Shown here piece after piece: positions 39,770 through 50,500 of a DNA stretch of 64,000 nucleotides; position 1 is the first letter of the stretch; each line of letters starts with the position of its first letter. A program made the position numbers and the translations under genes. Where the stretch lies: NCBI GenBank assembly GCA_013398055.1, contig VZRS01014850.1:248001-312000 (forward strand). The letters are read 5' to 3'. This stretch comes from Ifrita kowaldi (taxonomy: Eukaryota > Chordata > Aves > Passeriformes > Cinclosomatidae). The notes beneath the pieces are model-generated. The model had not been told where the DNA came from. It did not search any database and saw only the letters and a program-made list of their open reading frames with translations.

Positions 39770-40240
39770 ACTTTTCCCCCTTGCCAGAGCCTTCACCTGC
39801 TCCTCTCTTGCCCTCGTAGCAACCCCTTTATAGGCTTGCTCCACTCCAGGTGCCCACATCAGGGGGCTCAGCAGCTGCCTGGCCCTTGCTTCCTCCAATT
39901 ACAAAGGCTTTCTGTGGGTTCCTGCCTCTGTAAAATTTCTTGCTCACTCACAAGGCTATTAAACACCCGCTTTGATATCAGAGCAAGTGCCTGTGACAAC
40001 TCCACTGCAGAGCCTTTCCTCCAGTGAGGTGCCTTGTTCAGATTTCTGCCCGTACCAAATTCAATTTCACTACCCAAGTGGTGCTGGGCAGTGCTCTGGC
40101 CCTGTGCCCAGGCCCCACACAGCAAGGTCTTGTGTGCCACCTCATAGCCCAGGGTACTGCCAGTTCCCTCAGGTGACATTACCATCCTAGCAAGGATGGT
40201 TCTTACGCTCATGGGAACCAAGAAGAGGTTGCTCAGTTCT
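39770..40240. other. GC-rich patch, unassigned
   Basis: About 470 bp of clearly higher GC than its surroundings. Open frames occur on both strands (117 codons on minus, 72 on plus) but without recognisable domains. The sequence has the look of a mobile-element remnant or a small gene-like insertion. No terminal repeats, poly(A) tail or target duplication were found. Confidence 0.4.
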
Positions 40241-41629
40241 CCTTCACTGCTAGGAGTTGATTCTTGGGCACAATACTAAGTCCTGTCAAAATCTCCTTCA
40301 TTAATCACCCTCCTTATATTTGACCAGTGACCATTAAATTTATAAAATGGTCTGCGGGCTCCAGACATGCTACTTGCATTACACAGGGGGAATGGAAAAT
40401 GCACACAGGTCTGACACAAACAGCAGAATACATTTGGATTATGAGCACTGCTGGCTGCAAGTGTAAATATAGACTGATGTCCTTTGAGCAGTTTCAAGCC
40501 AGCAATTCATTACTTTCAATTAAATTCTTAGCTCTGATTAGCATTAACTGTGTTTGTCTTTCTTACACATTATCTTTATCTTTTGAAAAATGTTTATAAT
40601 TCATTTAACATCAAACCAGTGGCAAAAAGAGTTTCTTTAACACAAAGCAGGAAACAAATTACACGTTTGCCTCATCACAGATACATGGACCTTTATTCAA
40701 ATGGTTGATTGCTTTTCAATTGCAGCACAGCAGGCAATCCTCTATTCTGCCAAACACATCACCCAATGTCACCAAGAGCAGGAAATGTGCATCATAGCGA
40801 CAGCAGTTTTGAAAAGGTCATAGTCTGAACAACCTTTCACACATTTTAATGCTTACTTGAAATACGGCTTTTTGAATACCACAAAGGGCTAGTTTAGTTC
40901 TCAGTCAGACAAAACAACCTAAGTATTGTTTTAGTTATTCAAAAGCCAAACTGATTAGTTTTAGCAACAATGATCAAAACAATCAAAAGTTTCAGTTAAA
41001 TTATTGACTGGAATTTTTGTTTTACTTAGTTAAAATTAGGAAGGCTTGATTTGGGCTCAAGAACCAAGGTTTAACTGCTGTATCATACAATAACAATATT
41101 AACTGTTCCTCTTTGGCAACTTTTCACATGAAGAGCAGATTTGTCCATTTTGAGATAATAGTATAGTAAAAATTCTTTCCTTGATAGATATATGTGGCTT
41201 TCCCTGTGATTAAATATGCTTCTATATGAAACAACATTATAAACAGAAAATTTAACTCATCCCCTGATCAAGTAGCTGTCATGAAACAGGTCATTCAATT
41301 ATCCATGGTACAAACTAGCATACCATAATCCAGATATTATTCAATTCCTGTGTTAGACATTGAAACAACACTGTTTTGTTGGAGTTTTTAACTTCAAAGC
41401 CCTCCTTGCAGTTAAAGCTGTGATATCTTTCTGCTACCTTCCCCAGGGACCTGTACTAGAAAAAGTAGCACACACGTCGAGCAGCATTTAAACCATATGG
41501 TTAAAGTGCAGCACCATTACTGTTCAAGGAAAGCTAAAAAAGAAATGTCAAGTATTTTCAGTTTTACTGATGTGAAACATTTGCTCCTAGTAAATTTTAC
41601 ATTGTCCATTTTTTTCCAGTTGTTACTAA
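40241..41629. other. AT-rich intronic sequence, nothing recognised
   Basis: No exon, element or structured repeat was seen between the GC-rich patch and the solo LTR. Confidence 0.4.
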
Positions 41630-41634
41630 GGAAC
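41630..41634. repeat. Left target-site duplication of the solo LTR
   Basis: GGAAC lies directly before the LTR's TG end and is identical to 42073-42077. Confidence 0.8.
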
Positions 41635-42072
41635 TGTGGTGGGTTGACCCTGGATGGTAGGTAACTGCCCACCCAGTCGCTTGCTCAGTGTCACAGGAAT
41701 TCAGAAGGAATTCAATAAGGAATTCATTCACTAATTTCCACTGGCAGGCAGATGCCCAGCCATCTTCTGGAAAACAGCAGAAGTAACAGGGCCATGTCTT
41801 AACCACCGATATTCCCCCCCACCCTGTCCTCCTCCTTTTGCCCAGCTATTATCGTGAGCAGAATGTTATATGGAATGGGATACCCCTTTGGCCAGTTTGG
41901 GCCAGCTCCACCAGCCATGTCTTCTCCCAACTTCTTGCTTTCAGAGGGGCAGAGTGGAAATAGAAAAGGCCTTTATAGAAAGAATGTTCAGTGTTATCTA
42001 AAACTCAGCACTGTCTTGGTCACCAATGAGCGTATTATGTGGGCTGCTTTCATGCCAGAAAGACCCAGTACA
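41635..42072. mobile_element. Solo LTR, avian ERVL-like
   Basis: The 438-bp element begins TGTGGTGGGTTGACCCTGG and ends CCAGTACA, giving TG...CA ends. Internally it has motifs of a common avian LTR: ATATGGAATGGGATACCCC, TTTGGCCAGTTTGGGCCAGC and CATGTCTTCTCCCAACTTC. The left flank GGAAC (41630-41634) is repeated exactly at 42073-42077, a 5-bp target duplication, as expected for ERVL-type elements. No gag, pol or env sequence lies beside it, so it is a solo LTR left by recombination. An internal short repeat of AAGGAATTCA-type units (41696-41728) and a length below that of related copies suggest internal loss. The transcriptional orientation was not determined. Confidence 0.85.
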
Positions 42073-42077
42073 GGAAC
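42073..42077. repeat. Right target-site duplication of the solo LTR
   Basis: GGAAC lies directly after the LTR's CA end and is identical to 41630-41634. Confidence 0.8.
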
Positions 42078-42470
42078 ACTGTGGGAGCTTTGACAGATTT
42101 TCGGCATTAATAATCCAGCAAAGGGCACGTGGGTGGGTGTGTTATAACCCAAACTGGTAATTAGTGGCACCTTTTAGAAAAAAAAAACATATTTAAAAGA
42201 ATATCACGATAGTTTCATTATATGGAATTTCTCATTCAATTTCTTTTACAAAACCAGTAAGATACTAATAATTTCCATGTCCTTTACATGTGTGGAACAT
42301 AAACACATGAAATTCAACGGTGTAAAAATTATTAAGGTGAGCTATGATCTTCACAAGACCTTCAGAAAGAACAGCAAAACACTGCACACTTGTATATATG
42401 AGGACAGCTCTCAGAGACACTTAGCTAACAAACTTTGACACTAATGACCCATGTGTGGATTTCAGAAAGG

Positions 42471-42523
42471 AAAAAAAACCCCACCAACAGACCAAAAAAA
42501 ACCCAAAACCCCCAAAAAACCCC
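42471..42523 (-). repeat. A/C-rich tract with G-runs on the gene strand
   Basis: C-runs of four, three, five and four are separated mainly by A-runs. On the minus strand, the FSTL5 coding strand, this gives GGGG, GGGGG and GGG with T-loops of 6 and 4, then a 19-base gap before another GGGG. It is a possible but imperfect G-quadruplex site. Confidence 0.6.
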
Positions 42524-45500
42524 TAAGAAACAACGTACAAAAGGTAAATATTTTAGAGGGAATTTTAAAAAAAATGTTTCTATAAAGAATATATATATAA
42601 ATGGTGAAGCAATACCATTTCCCTCTGGACTTTGCTAAAAGAAAATAATCCTAATTATGATTGAACTTTCATGACTTAATTCTGCCATTTTAAGTAAGTT
42701 GAAACTTATGCAGAGTCCCACGCACTGCGTATACACCTCTTTTTTTTTTTTTTTTTCAGAGCAGGACTGATCCTACCTGCTCCACATATTCAGTGAAGTT
42801 GCCAGTTTTTTTCTAAAGATGTTAGAATTAACCCAAAATATCCAAAAATACCAAAAATCACACTGAAAGCTAGGCAGTATTAAAACAAAAAGGCAAAATG
42901 CTTTTCCAGACCTCTCTTAGGAGAGAATATTGCTCTATGAAAAGAAAAAAAATATATGGAAAGGAGAAATATCAAAAATTATTTTTACATCTCTGGATGT
43001 CTATTAAAAATATGTGACAAACCAGAGATGTCCACTCAAATAAATATAAAAGTGATTACTTTCACAGAAAATAATGCCCAAGTGAGATGACTCAGTCAAG
43101 CAATGTGACTACTGAAAAATTTTTCTGTGCTTAGACTGAATATATTTTCTGTGCAATATAATTCCTAGAGGAAAAAAAGAATAAAGCATTGTTTTCTTGC
43201 TAAACCACAGTAACACAGTTTCCATTTTATATCCAGTAGTCTTTATAGAAATAGTTTGCTGCAGAATTGATTATTCTCTTCTAATAAATATGTAAAAGCA
43301 AACTAAAGTCAAACTACAAAGAGTCCTATCTCCTACTTCAAGGAAAATCAATCTTATGAGAAAACCATATATTTCTTTACGAATGAGAAAGCATTTAGCT
43401 TTTAATGGAAAGGAAAAATCTAGCCAGATATTTCAACTGTCATGGTTTTTGTTTCAGTTGATATAACTTCTGTCTAGTGACAAATTGCCCTTCTAAACAT
43501 GGAAAAAATACTACTTTTTTTCTCAGATAATATTAGAATTTGCTAAAACCAACCAGCATTCTACATAAGAATTAATCTAGGGCTTTAGTAGTAGATAATC
43601 CTTAAGCATTTAATAAATACAAGCTATAGAACTAATTGTACAGAAACATAAACGATAATTTTAAATTACAATTCAATAGAGTGCTGTCTACAAGAACATT
43701 TGTAGTGATGCTTAACTTCCACACACCTGGTTCAGCTGTTGCATCTCTTCCCACCAGAAAATGGCAGAAAGTTAAACTGAAACCTACAGTCACCACAGCT
43801 GTCAAATCCCTGTCTGTTGTTTCAGTGGCTTAGCTACTGAAGTGTAGAAATGTTTCAAATGAATGAAAATTAAAATCCTGTTATAATATTTGTTGTATAT
43901 GCAGTTTCTAAAAGCAAAATTTACTTTCATGCACCTTAATAAAGCTAAATATTTTGTTAAAACATAATACTTTCTTAGGTAATTTCAAGATATTTATGAA
44001 ATGAGATACATAGATGTAAATTTGCTTTCTATAGCAAGAGAAATAAACTTCGCCATGGGAATGACTGTTTTTAGCTACTATTTTTTAAAATTTATTTAAC
44101 TGAATTGAAAGTCATTTCAGGTCACCAAACCCTGTTTATGCTTGGCAACCCTAAATTATTAATTGAAGCAGAAATAAATATTTCATCACAAATTCTTTTA
44201 AAGTAGCAATGCCATTGTAACTAAATTTTTACAATTTATTTTCTCATAAACAGTTTAGTTGAATGACTGAAATGATAATCCACAATATATTTTCCTCTAT
44301 GCTTAAAGGCTGCCTTTACAGCATTTTGAAAACTATCAAACAAACCTGTATGAGACCTGTGTGAAATGACTCATTAGCTGAAAATTCCTGGAATGACCCA
44401 GATAACTGGCTTTGTTTGCCATAACAGTTATATCTTGACACTATACGTTTATCCTTATGCACAAGCATGACTGAATCATAACTGTATGATTTTTCTTTTC
44501 AATACTACATTGTAAGGTAACATTCCTATAATGCCTACGTTCATTTTAAGTCATGGCAGAACTTATTTTACCATCTTAATTTCATTTTGTATGCAGATGA
44601 AGTAACACAGTACTACAGTCTAGGAAAAAAGAAAGTACAAATAGGAATAGGAATGACTTTTAAAGCCGTTTAATCCATAAATTGCCATAGCTATTTCTGA
44701 AGAATTTGGACATTAGTGTACTTCCAGTCATACTGGTTAATATAAACTTCTTGCTAAGTCTTTAAACCTATTCTTTATTTCATACAGAATTTAACCTGCA
44801 TCACTTTTTGAAAATTCAACTAAAACTGAAAGACATTTTAATAGTATTGCTACCCATGTATTTGTAAATGAATTTCACAGAATTCTGTTAGCACTACAAT
44901 TTCTAGAAAACAGCAAAATGATGGATAATGTATTTGTAAAGCTTTCTGGAGCTCCCACCGCTTTTTTGAAAAAGGTGGAAAGTCCATTATCTTGAAAAAT
45001 GCTACATATTTCCTTGATAGTTATTTTTAATTTTCTTCCTGAATTTAATAGACAGTCTAAACAATATTCATCAATATATATGGCCTATTTTTTTTTCAAC
45101 ATAACTTAATTGGAGTGATTTTTGTCGGGGTATGTATGCTTGACAACGTGCAGGTACTGAACTTCTACCTTCCTCTCTCTCCTTCATCCCCACAAGAATT
45201 ATATGCCTTTCCTTCCCACATTGCCCTTCTTGAAGAACTTTTTTGAATAGGCAGAAGTCTTGACAGTAATATTCCATTCACAGGAACACCACAAGAGCAC
45301 CACAAATTAACTCCGCAAGAAAAAAAAGAGTTCTGTGGATTCTGCATCACAATCAAGTTGAGCTGATTTTTTCCAAATGAGGTACACTTTCCTGTAACTT
45401 GATACCTGGGTGCCATGATAAAAGAGACACTGAAGACTTCCAAGGCAGTGATGCCAGCTGAAACAGATAAAAATGTGCAAATAATTTAGCGAAGTGTTAA

Positions 45501-46390
45501 GTGCACCATCTGAAGTTGTGTCAGTACCATGAAATTCCTGCAGCTAACACAGAAAGCATTCCAAGAGCTAACGACTAAACTCTTCATACTTTCGAAGTCT
45601 GAGTTATATTTGGTTTGTTTCAGTTCCTTTTTTTTCCTCCTCTAAGTGGACTATTTGCCATTTTATTTTGGTATTTGCTTAACTTGAGTACTGTAAAAAT
45701 GAGAAATCATGATGTAGGGTTTTTTGTATCTCTATAATTTCTGTTTACTGAAATCAAGGAAATATCATTTTACAGTACAGACTTTAACAAATAGCTCATG
45801 AGTGATCTTAGACCTCCACTGATATGAAAGTAGTGTGAATTAACTGTGCTCTTTGAACTAATGCATGGTGAACAGCAGATTTTTTAAACAGTACAGAGAG
45901 CAAGGTAAGTTCATACTGAACAAATGTATAACAAAACAACTGACAAAAAGTGTTTAGTAAATAGAGTGATTTTTCTAACCTTGTTATTATCTATTAATAT
46001 TGTGTTTTAATAAAAAGGAAACATCTTTCTTGACAATTTCTCAGGGATTATTTACTGCTTTTTATTTTAAAATAATGTGCAATGTCATAACAATATCCAA
46101 CAGACACCTTTAAAAGACAGTGCACGCCATAAGAAATAGCAGATGAATAAAGTATTACTTTTTTCCCAATTTTCAGTTCAGTCCCTAGAATCTAATGGTC
46201 AACAGCAAGGGCCATACTCCTATTCTCACATCTGAATTCATACTTAAGATAATTCTGGCTACCTTCAGTTTATTTTCTTTATTCCAATATGTGAGAGGGA
46301 GGAAGAATCTTCAGTCCAATTTAGACTTCTAGAGGGATAACCACCAGCTTAGAAAAAACAGCCAGTGTAATGCTTTTAAAAACCAATTTG
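42524..46390. other. AT-rich intronic sequence, nothing recognised
   Basis: No exon or mobile element was recognised. A run of T lies at 42740-42757. Short open frames at 43.6 and 45.1-45.4 kb have no known motif. Confidence 0.4.
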
Positions 46391-47578
46391 GCATAGAACC
46401 ACTGAATCATTAAGGCTAGAAAAGACCTTTAAGACCATTGAGTCCAACTGTTAACCCTGCAGTGCCATCTTCAACAACAAGCCATGCCCTTAAGTGCCAC
46501 ATCTACATGTTATGTGAATGCTTTCAGGTATGGTGACTCTACCACTTCCCTGGACAGCTTGTTCCAATGCCTGACCACCCTTTCAGTGAAGTAATTTTTC
46601 TTAATATCCAGTCTAACACACATCGATGAAACTTGAAGCCTTTTCCTCTTGTCCTGTTGCTTGTTACTTGGAAGAAACCAATCGCCATTTACAACCTTCT
46701 TTCAGGCAGTTGTAGAGAGTGGTAAGATCCCTCCTGAACCTTCCTTCCTCCAGGCTAAACATCCCCAGCTCTCTCAGCCACTTCTCATCAGGCTTGTGCT
46801 CCATTGCCCTTTTCTGGACACAATGCAGAACCTCAGAATCTTTCTTGTAGTGAGGGGCTTAAAACTAAACTCAGGATTTGAGGTGTGGCCTCACCAGCGC
46901 TGAGTCCGGGGTGATGATCGCTGCCCTGGTTCCGCTGGCCACACTATTCTTGATACAAGCCAAGATGCCACTGGACTTCTTGGCCACCTGGGCACAGCTG
47001 GCTCATGTTCAGTTGCCTGTCAACCAGCACCTCCCCGGTCTTTTTCCAACAGGCATTTTTCCAGCCACTCTGCCACAAGCCTGTAGCACTGCATGGGGCT
47101 GTTCTGACACAAGCACAGGACCCAGCACTTGGCCTTTTTGAGTCTCAGCCCATACAATCGGCCTTGGCCCGTCAATCCAGACTGTCCAGATCCCTCTGCA
47201 GAGCCTTCCTGCCCTCCAGCAGACTCCCACCCACCTTGGTGTCATCTGCAAACTGACTGAGGGTGTACTCAGTGCCCTCGTCCAGATCATCAATAAAGAT
47301 ATTAAGCAGAACTGAGCTCTGNTCTGCAGAGCCTTCCTGCCCTCCAGCAGACTCCCACCCACCTTGGTGTCATCTGCAAACTGACTGAGGGTGTACTCAG
47401 TGCCCTCGTCCAGATCATCAATAAAGATATTAAGCAGAACTGAGCTCTGGGGAATCCCCCTAGTGACCAACCCACCAACTGGACGCAACTCTGTTCACCA
47501 TCACTCTCCAGGCCTGGCCATCCAGACAGTTCTTTATCCAGTGAAGGATACACCTGTCCAAGCCATGGGGAGCCAGTT
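46391..47578 (-). mobile_element. 5'-truncated CR1 retrotransposon with reverse-transcriptase remnant
   Basis: The element runs on the minus strand, from about 47578 (5' side) to its tail at 46391. The minus-strand translation shows CR1 ORF2 pieces in order: HWIKNCLDG and WRVMVN, then IPQSS, LNIFIDDLDEGTEYTLSQ and FADDTK. FADDTK carries the reverse-transcriptase catalytic ADD motif. Further remnants of the ORF2 end lie beyond, in shifting frames. The tail has the CR1 form (AGGTCTTTTCTAGCC on minus). The 5' part of ORF2 and all of ORF1 are missing, and stops and frameshifts make it dead. An N and an exact duplication at 47195-47449 add an extra frameshift, probably artificial. Confidence 0.88.
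47195..47449. repeat. Perfect 127-bp direct repeat around a single N
   Basis: Positions 47195-47321 and 47323-47449 are identical by eye over all 127 bases and are separated only by the N at 47322. Both copies are the same CR1 segment encoding the FADDTK region. Ordinary CR1 copies do not carry this segment twice, so the layout points to two contig ends that overlap but were not merged. Confidence 0.9.
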
Positions 47579-50500
47579 TTCCAACCATGAACTCAGGTTT
47601 GTTGGAAGAAACAAAGACAGGAAAAAAATTAATGAAAGATCTTAAGCATGTGATTTTGGTTCCTAAGTTCTCATCTAAGCAAATACACAAAACACAGATA
47701 AAAAACCAGTAGCTCTTCAGGTTTCTTTTGTCTACTTGATTCAGCGAAACCATTTGGATAAAAGACATGTCGCTTATGATCTCAAAGGTGTTAATAATCT
47801 GCATGTCCACCATGACTTGTTTTCAATACCAGGTTACTGGAAATGTTTTCCAAGGGTAAGAATATCCTTCTACACATATGAAATACCATTCCTTCACCAA
47901 TAACTTAAACATAAGAAAGGGGAAACAACTGAAGACCAAAACATCAACCATTCATATTTTAACCTGCTGTTATGTGAAACATTTATCTGTCAGACTTCTA
48001 CTGAACTCTCCACTTTGGTTTGTGTTATTCAAAGTTTCTGTATGGACTTGATTTAAGCATTCAGCGATCTTGCAGAAAATAGTTCAACTTCTGATTTTTC
48101 TAAGAAAATGAGAAAGCTAAATAAGGTAACCAGTTTTCAACACAGAATAAAACCCAGAAGCCTTGTATTGAACTATAGGGTTTTTCCTCTTCAGTACCTA
48201 AGTAAATAAATAAATAAATAAATAATTTTTCCAGTGTAAAGTAAAGCAAGGATGTGTGTGTTCTTTACTGCTTCTCCACTAGAGCCTTATTTTACATAGC
48301 TTCCCTAATATATTCCCTGAAAATCCAATTTGGCATTCATTCAGTCAGGCATAAATTCTGGGCCTTGAATAGCCTGAATTCCTACACCAAGTAAAAAAAG
48401 AAAAAAAAAAGGCAATTATAAGAGATTTGGAAATAGGAGTAGGAATTGTTTCTTGAGATCATGAAATTTTGTGAGCAAGATGAATTCCCCCAAGCATGGA
48501 AGTTCTTAAAAGAAACACTAGTGACTAGACTGGAATGTGGAAAAAGACTATTATTTCTACATTCCCTCTAGAATAAGAACAACATTAGAAAACAGTCATC
48601 TAAACAAACTCACTGTTTATTTTTCTGTTACTATTGTTGAACTATTCTGAAACAATCTTGTTGAAAAAGTAGTATCCCAGAAGAGCAGATGTAAAAACAA
48701 AACAGAAAAGCTAAATGTTACAGGCCTGTGAAGAAATGACAGGAAAATAGAAGGTCTATAGACCCTAAGCTGAAGTAGAAAACAGTAGAATACCCCAAGG
48801 CCATGACAATTCAAGTGCTAAATAAAGCTAAGAAATGAAATAAAATGAAATCTAAAGTGAAATCTAAACTCTAAGAGACAGCATTGCAAGTATGCATAAA
48901 ATAATGCATAATTCATCTTATATAATGTCTCATAAAATGAACTCAAATAGCATTAAAAACTAGATTTACTTTAATGCTTGTGCTGACACAGACTTTCAAA
49001 GATAAACATCAACAAAATCAGTGGCTAAACTGAAAAAATGCATTTTATGATAGGTCTGATAACATCTATCATCAGGCATATAACTCTGTATCCCTATGTT
49101 AGTATACATATCTAACTGTTTATAAACTGTGAATTCCAAGCTATTACACAATCGAATTTATGAAATATTGACATGCACTGTGTTCTGAGTACAAAATATA
49201 TAGCAATGTGTGTAATTCTGAAGAAGAGAAAATAAAGGAAAGTACATCAGGTGAAAAGAACTGTTATTGACAGCTATTTTTCAAGAATGTTATAATATAA
49301 TACATAGCTTGTGCTTAAACAGGGAAGCCTAAAGAGCAAAGGACGCTCACATTCTTCTCTGTAATAGAAAAAAGTAAAATGTTATTCTGGAACTCTTTGA
49401 TTGCTTTTCCTAATACTGCTATATTTTCTGAAAAATAAAATGGAAATGTAGCAGGGTAAAAAGAAATTATTTCCCTCTCATTCCTCAAGAAAAAGCTGCT
49501 TTATTGCTGTGACTCTCACCCATTCTTACAGTTGAAAAAATAAGATAGTGGATCTTTTGAGGGAAACAAGGTGTTCCGGCCTAATATACCCTTTTTCTTC
49601 CCTCCAAAAAATATTTCCTTTTCCTAACATTTCCCTTTTCTTCCCCTTTCTTTCCTTTCTACTATCTTCTCATTTGTTCCAATGACAGAGAAAAGAAAAT
49701 TCTCTGAGATTCACAATTTATGAACACCTACACCTTTATGCTTAGTCAATCACAGCTTGCCTAACGTGAAAAGATTTGGCAGGTAGCTTTACTATTCCGA
49801 ATTTATTTCTTTTTACCTCTGTGGTAGCACAATAATGAAATCCATTCCTGTGTGATTCTGGACATTGTGATAGAAAGTCATGCTTCTATTTGAGTCCACC
49901 TAGGCCAACCTGTCTGACTTACACTCTTACAAACAATGCATGATTGGATGAATTTTGAAATACATTTTGTATTCCTGCTATGTGAGAAATGAATAGTTTG
50001 TAAACATCACATATATAAGAATTATATGGAGATGAGAACAGACTACCACAACTCTAAAACTTAAAAAGTGATGTGTAACAAAGTAGGATGCTTATGGATT
50101 TGTTTGAAAGAAGACTAGCTTCAAAATGAGTTGATGATCTGGAGATGAGTCAAATAATCTGTTCATAGAGAAGAGGAAACATTCAAGCTTAATAAAAATT
50201 GCTGTTTCACTGTACAAAACTCCACTTCAAAACTGTGTATTTATACGTTTAAGTTGCAATCAGATTCAGTTTCTTTTTTAAGTAGAATACTTCTGAGCGA
50301 TCAAAAGGAAAACTGCAAAACAACATCCAGACCACATTAATGTCAACAGTTATCATGGACAAAGCACAAACCACTGATCATTAAATAGCTGCTGAGAATA
50401 AAGGCAATTTTAAATATACAGAACACAAAGATCCATTCAAGAAGGAGTGAGCAGATTTTTCATGGAGATCTTTGTTACTACGAAAGGGGCATAAATTTGG

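Noticed and set aside
39868..40221. Minus-strand frame of 117 codons as a small gene
   Set aside because: Open frames occur on both strands here because the block is GC-rich. There is no start context, domain or splice support. The block itself is kept as a finding.
41854..42093. Plus-strand frame of 79 codons starting MSRMLYGMGYPFGQ
   Set aside because: It lies almost wholly inside the solo LTR and runs over its right edge. Its apparent regularity comes from LTR sequence.
46090..46112. Possible FSTL5 exon end near a CACCTTTAAAAG sequence on the plus strand
   Set aside because: The donor-like site is there on the minus strand, but the residues before it do not resemble FSTL5 and there is no convincing acceptor.
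46649..47256. Plus-strand open frames within the CR1
   Set aside because: They are antisense frames of the retrotransposon and have no motif of their own.
47009..47813. Minus-strand open frames of 83 to 159 codons as protein genes
   Set aside because: They are pieces of a decayed CR1 ORF2, and one of them runs through the N and the duplicated block.
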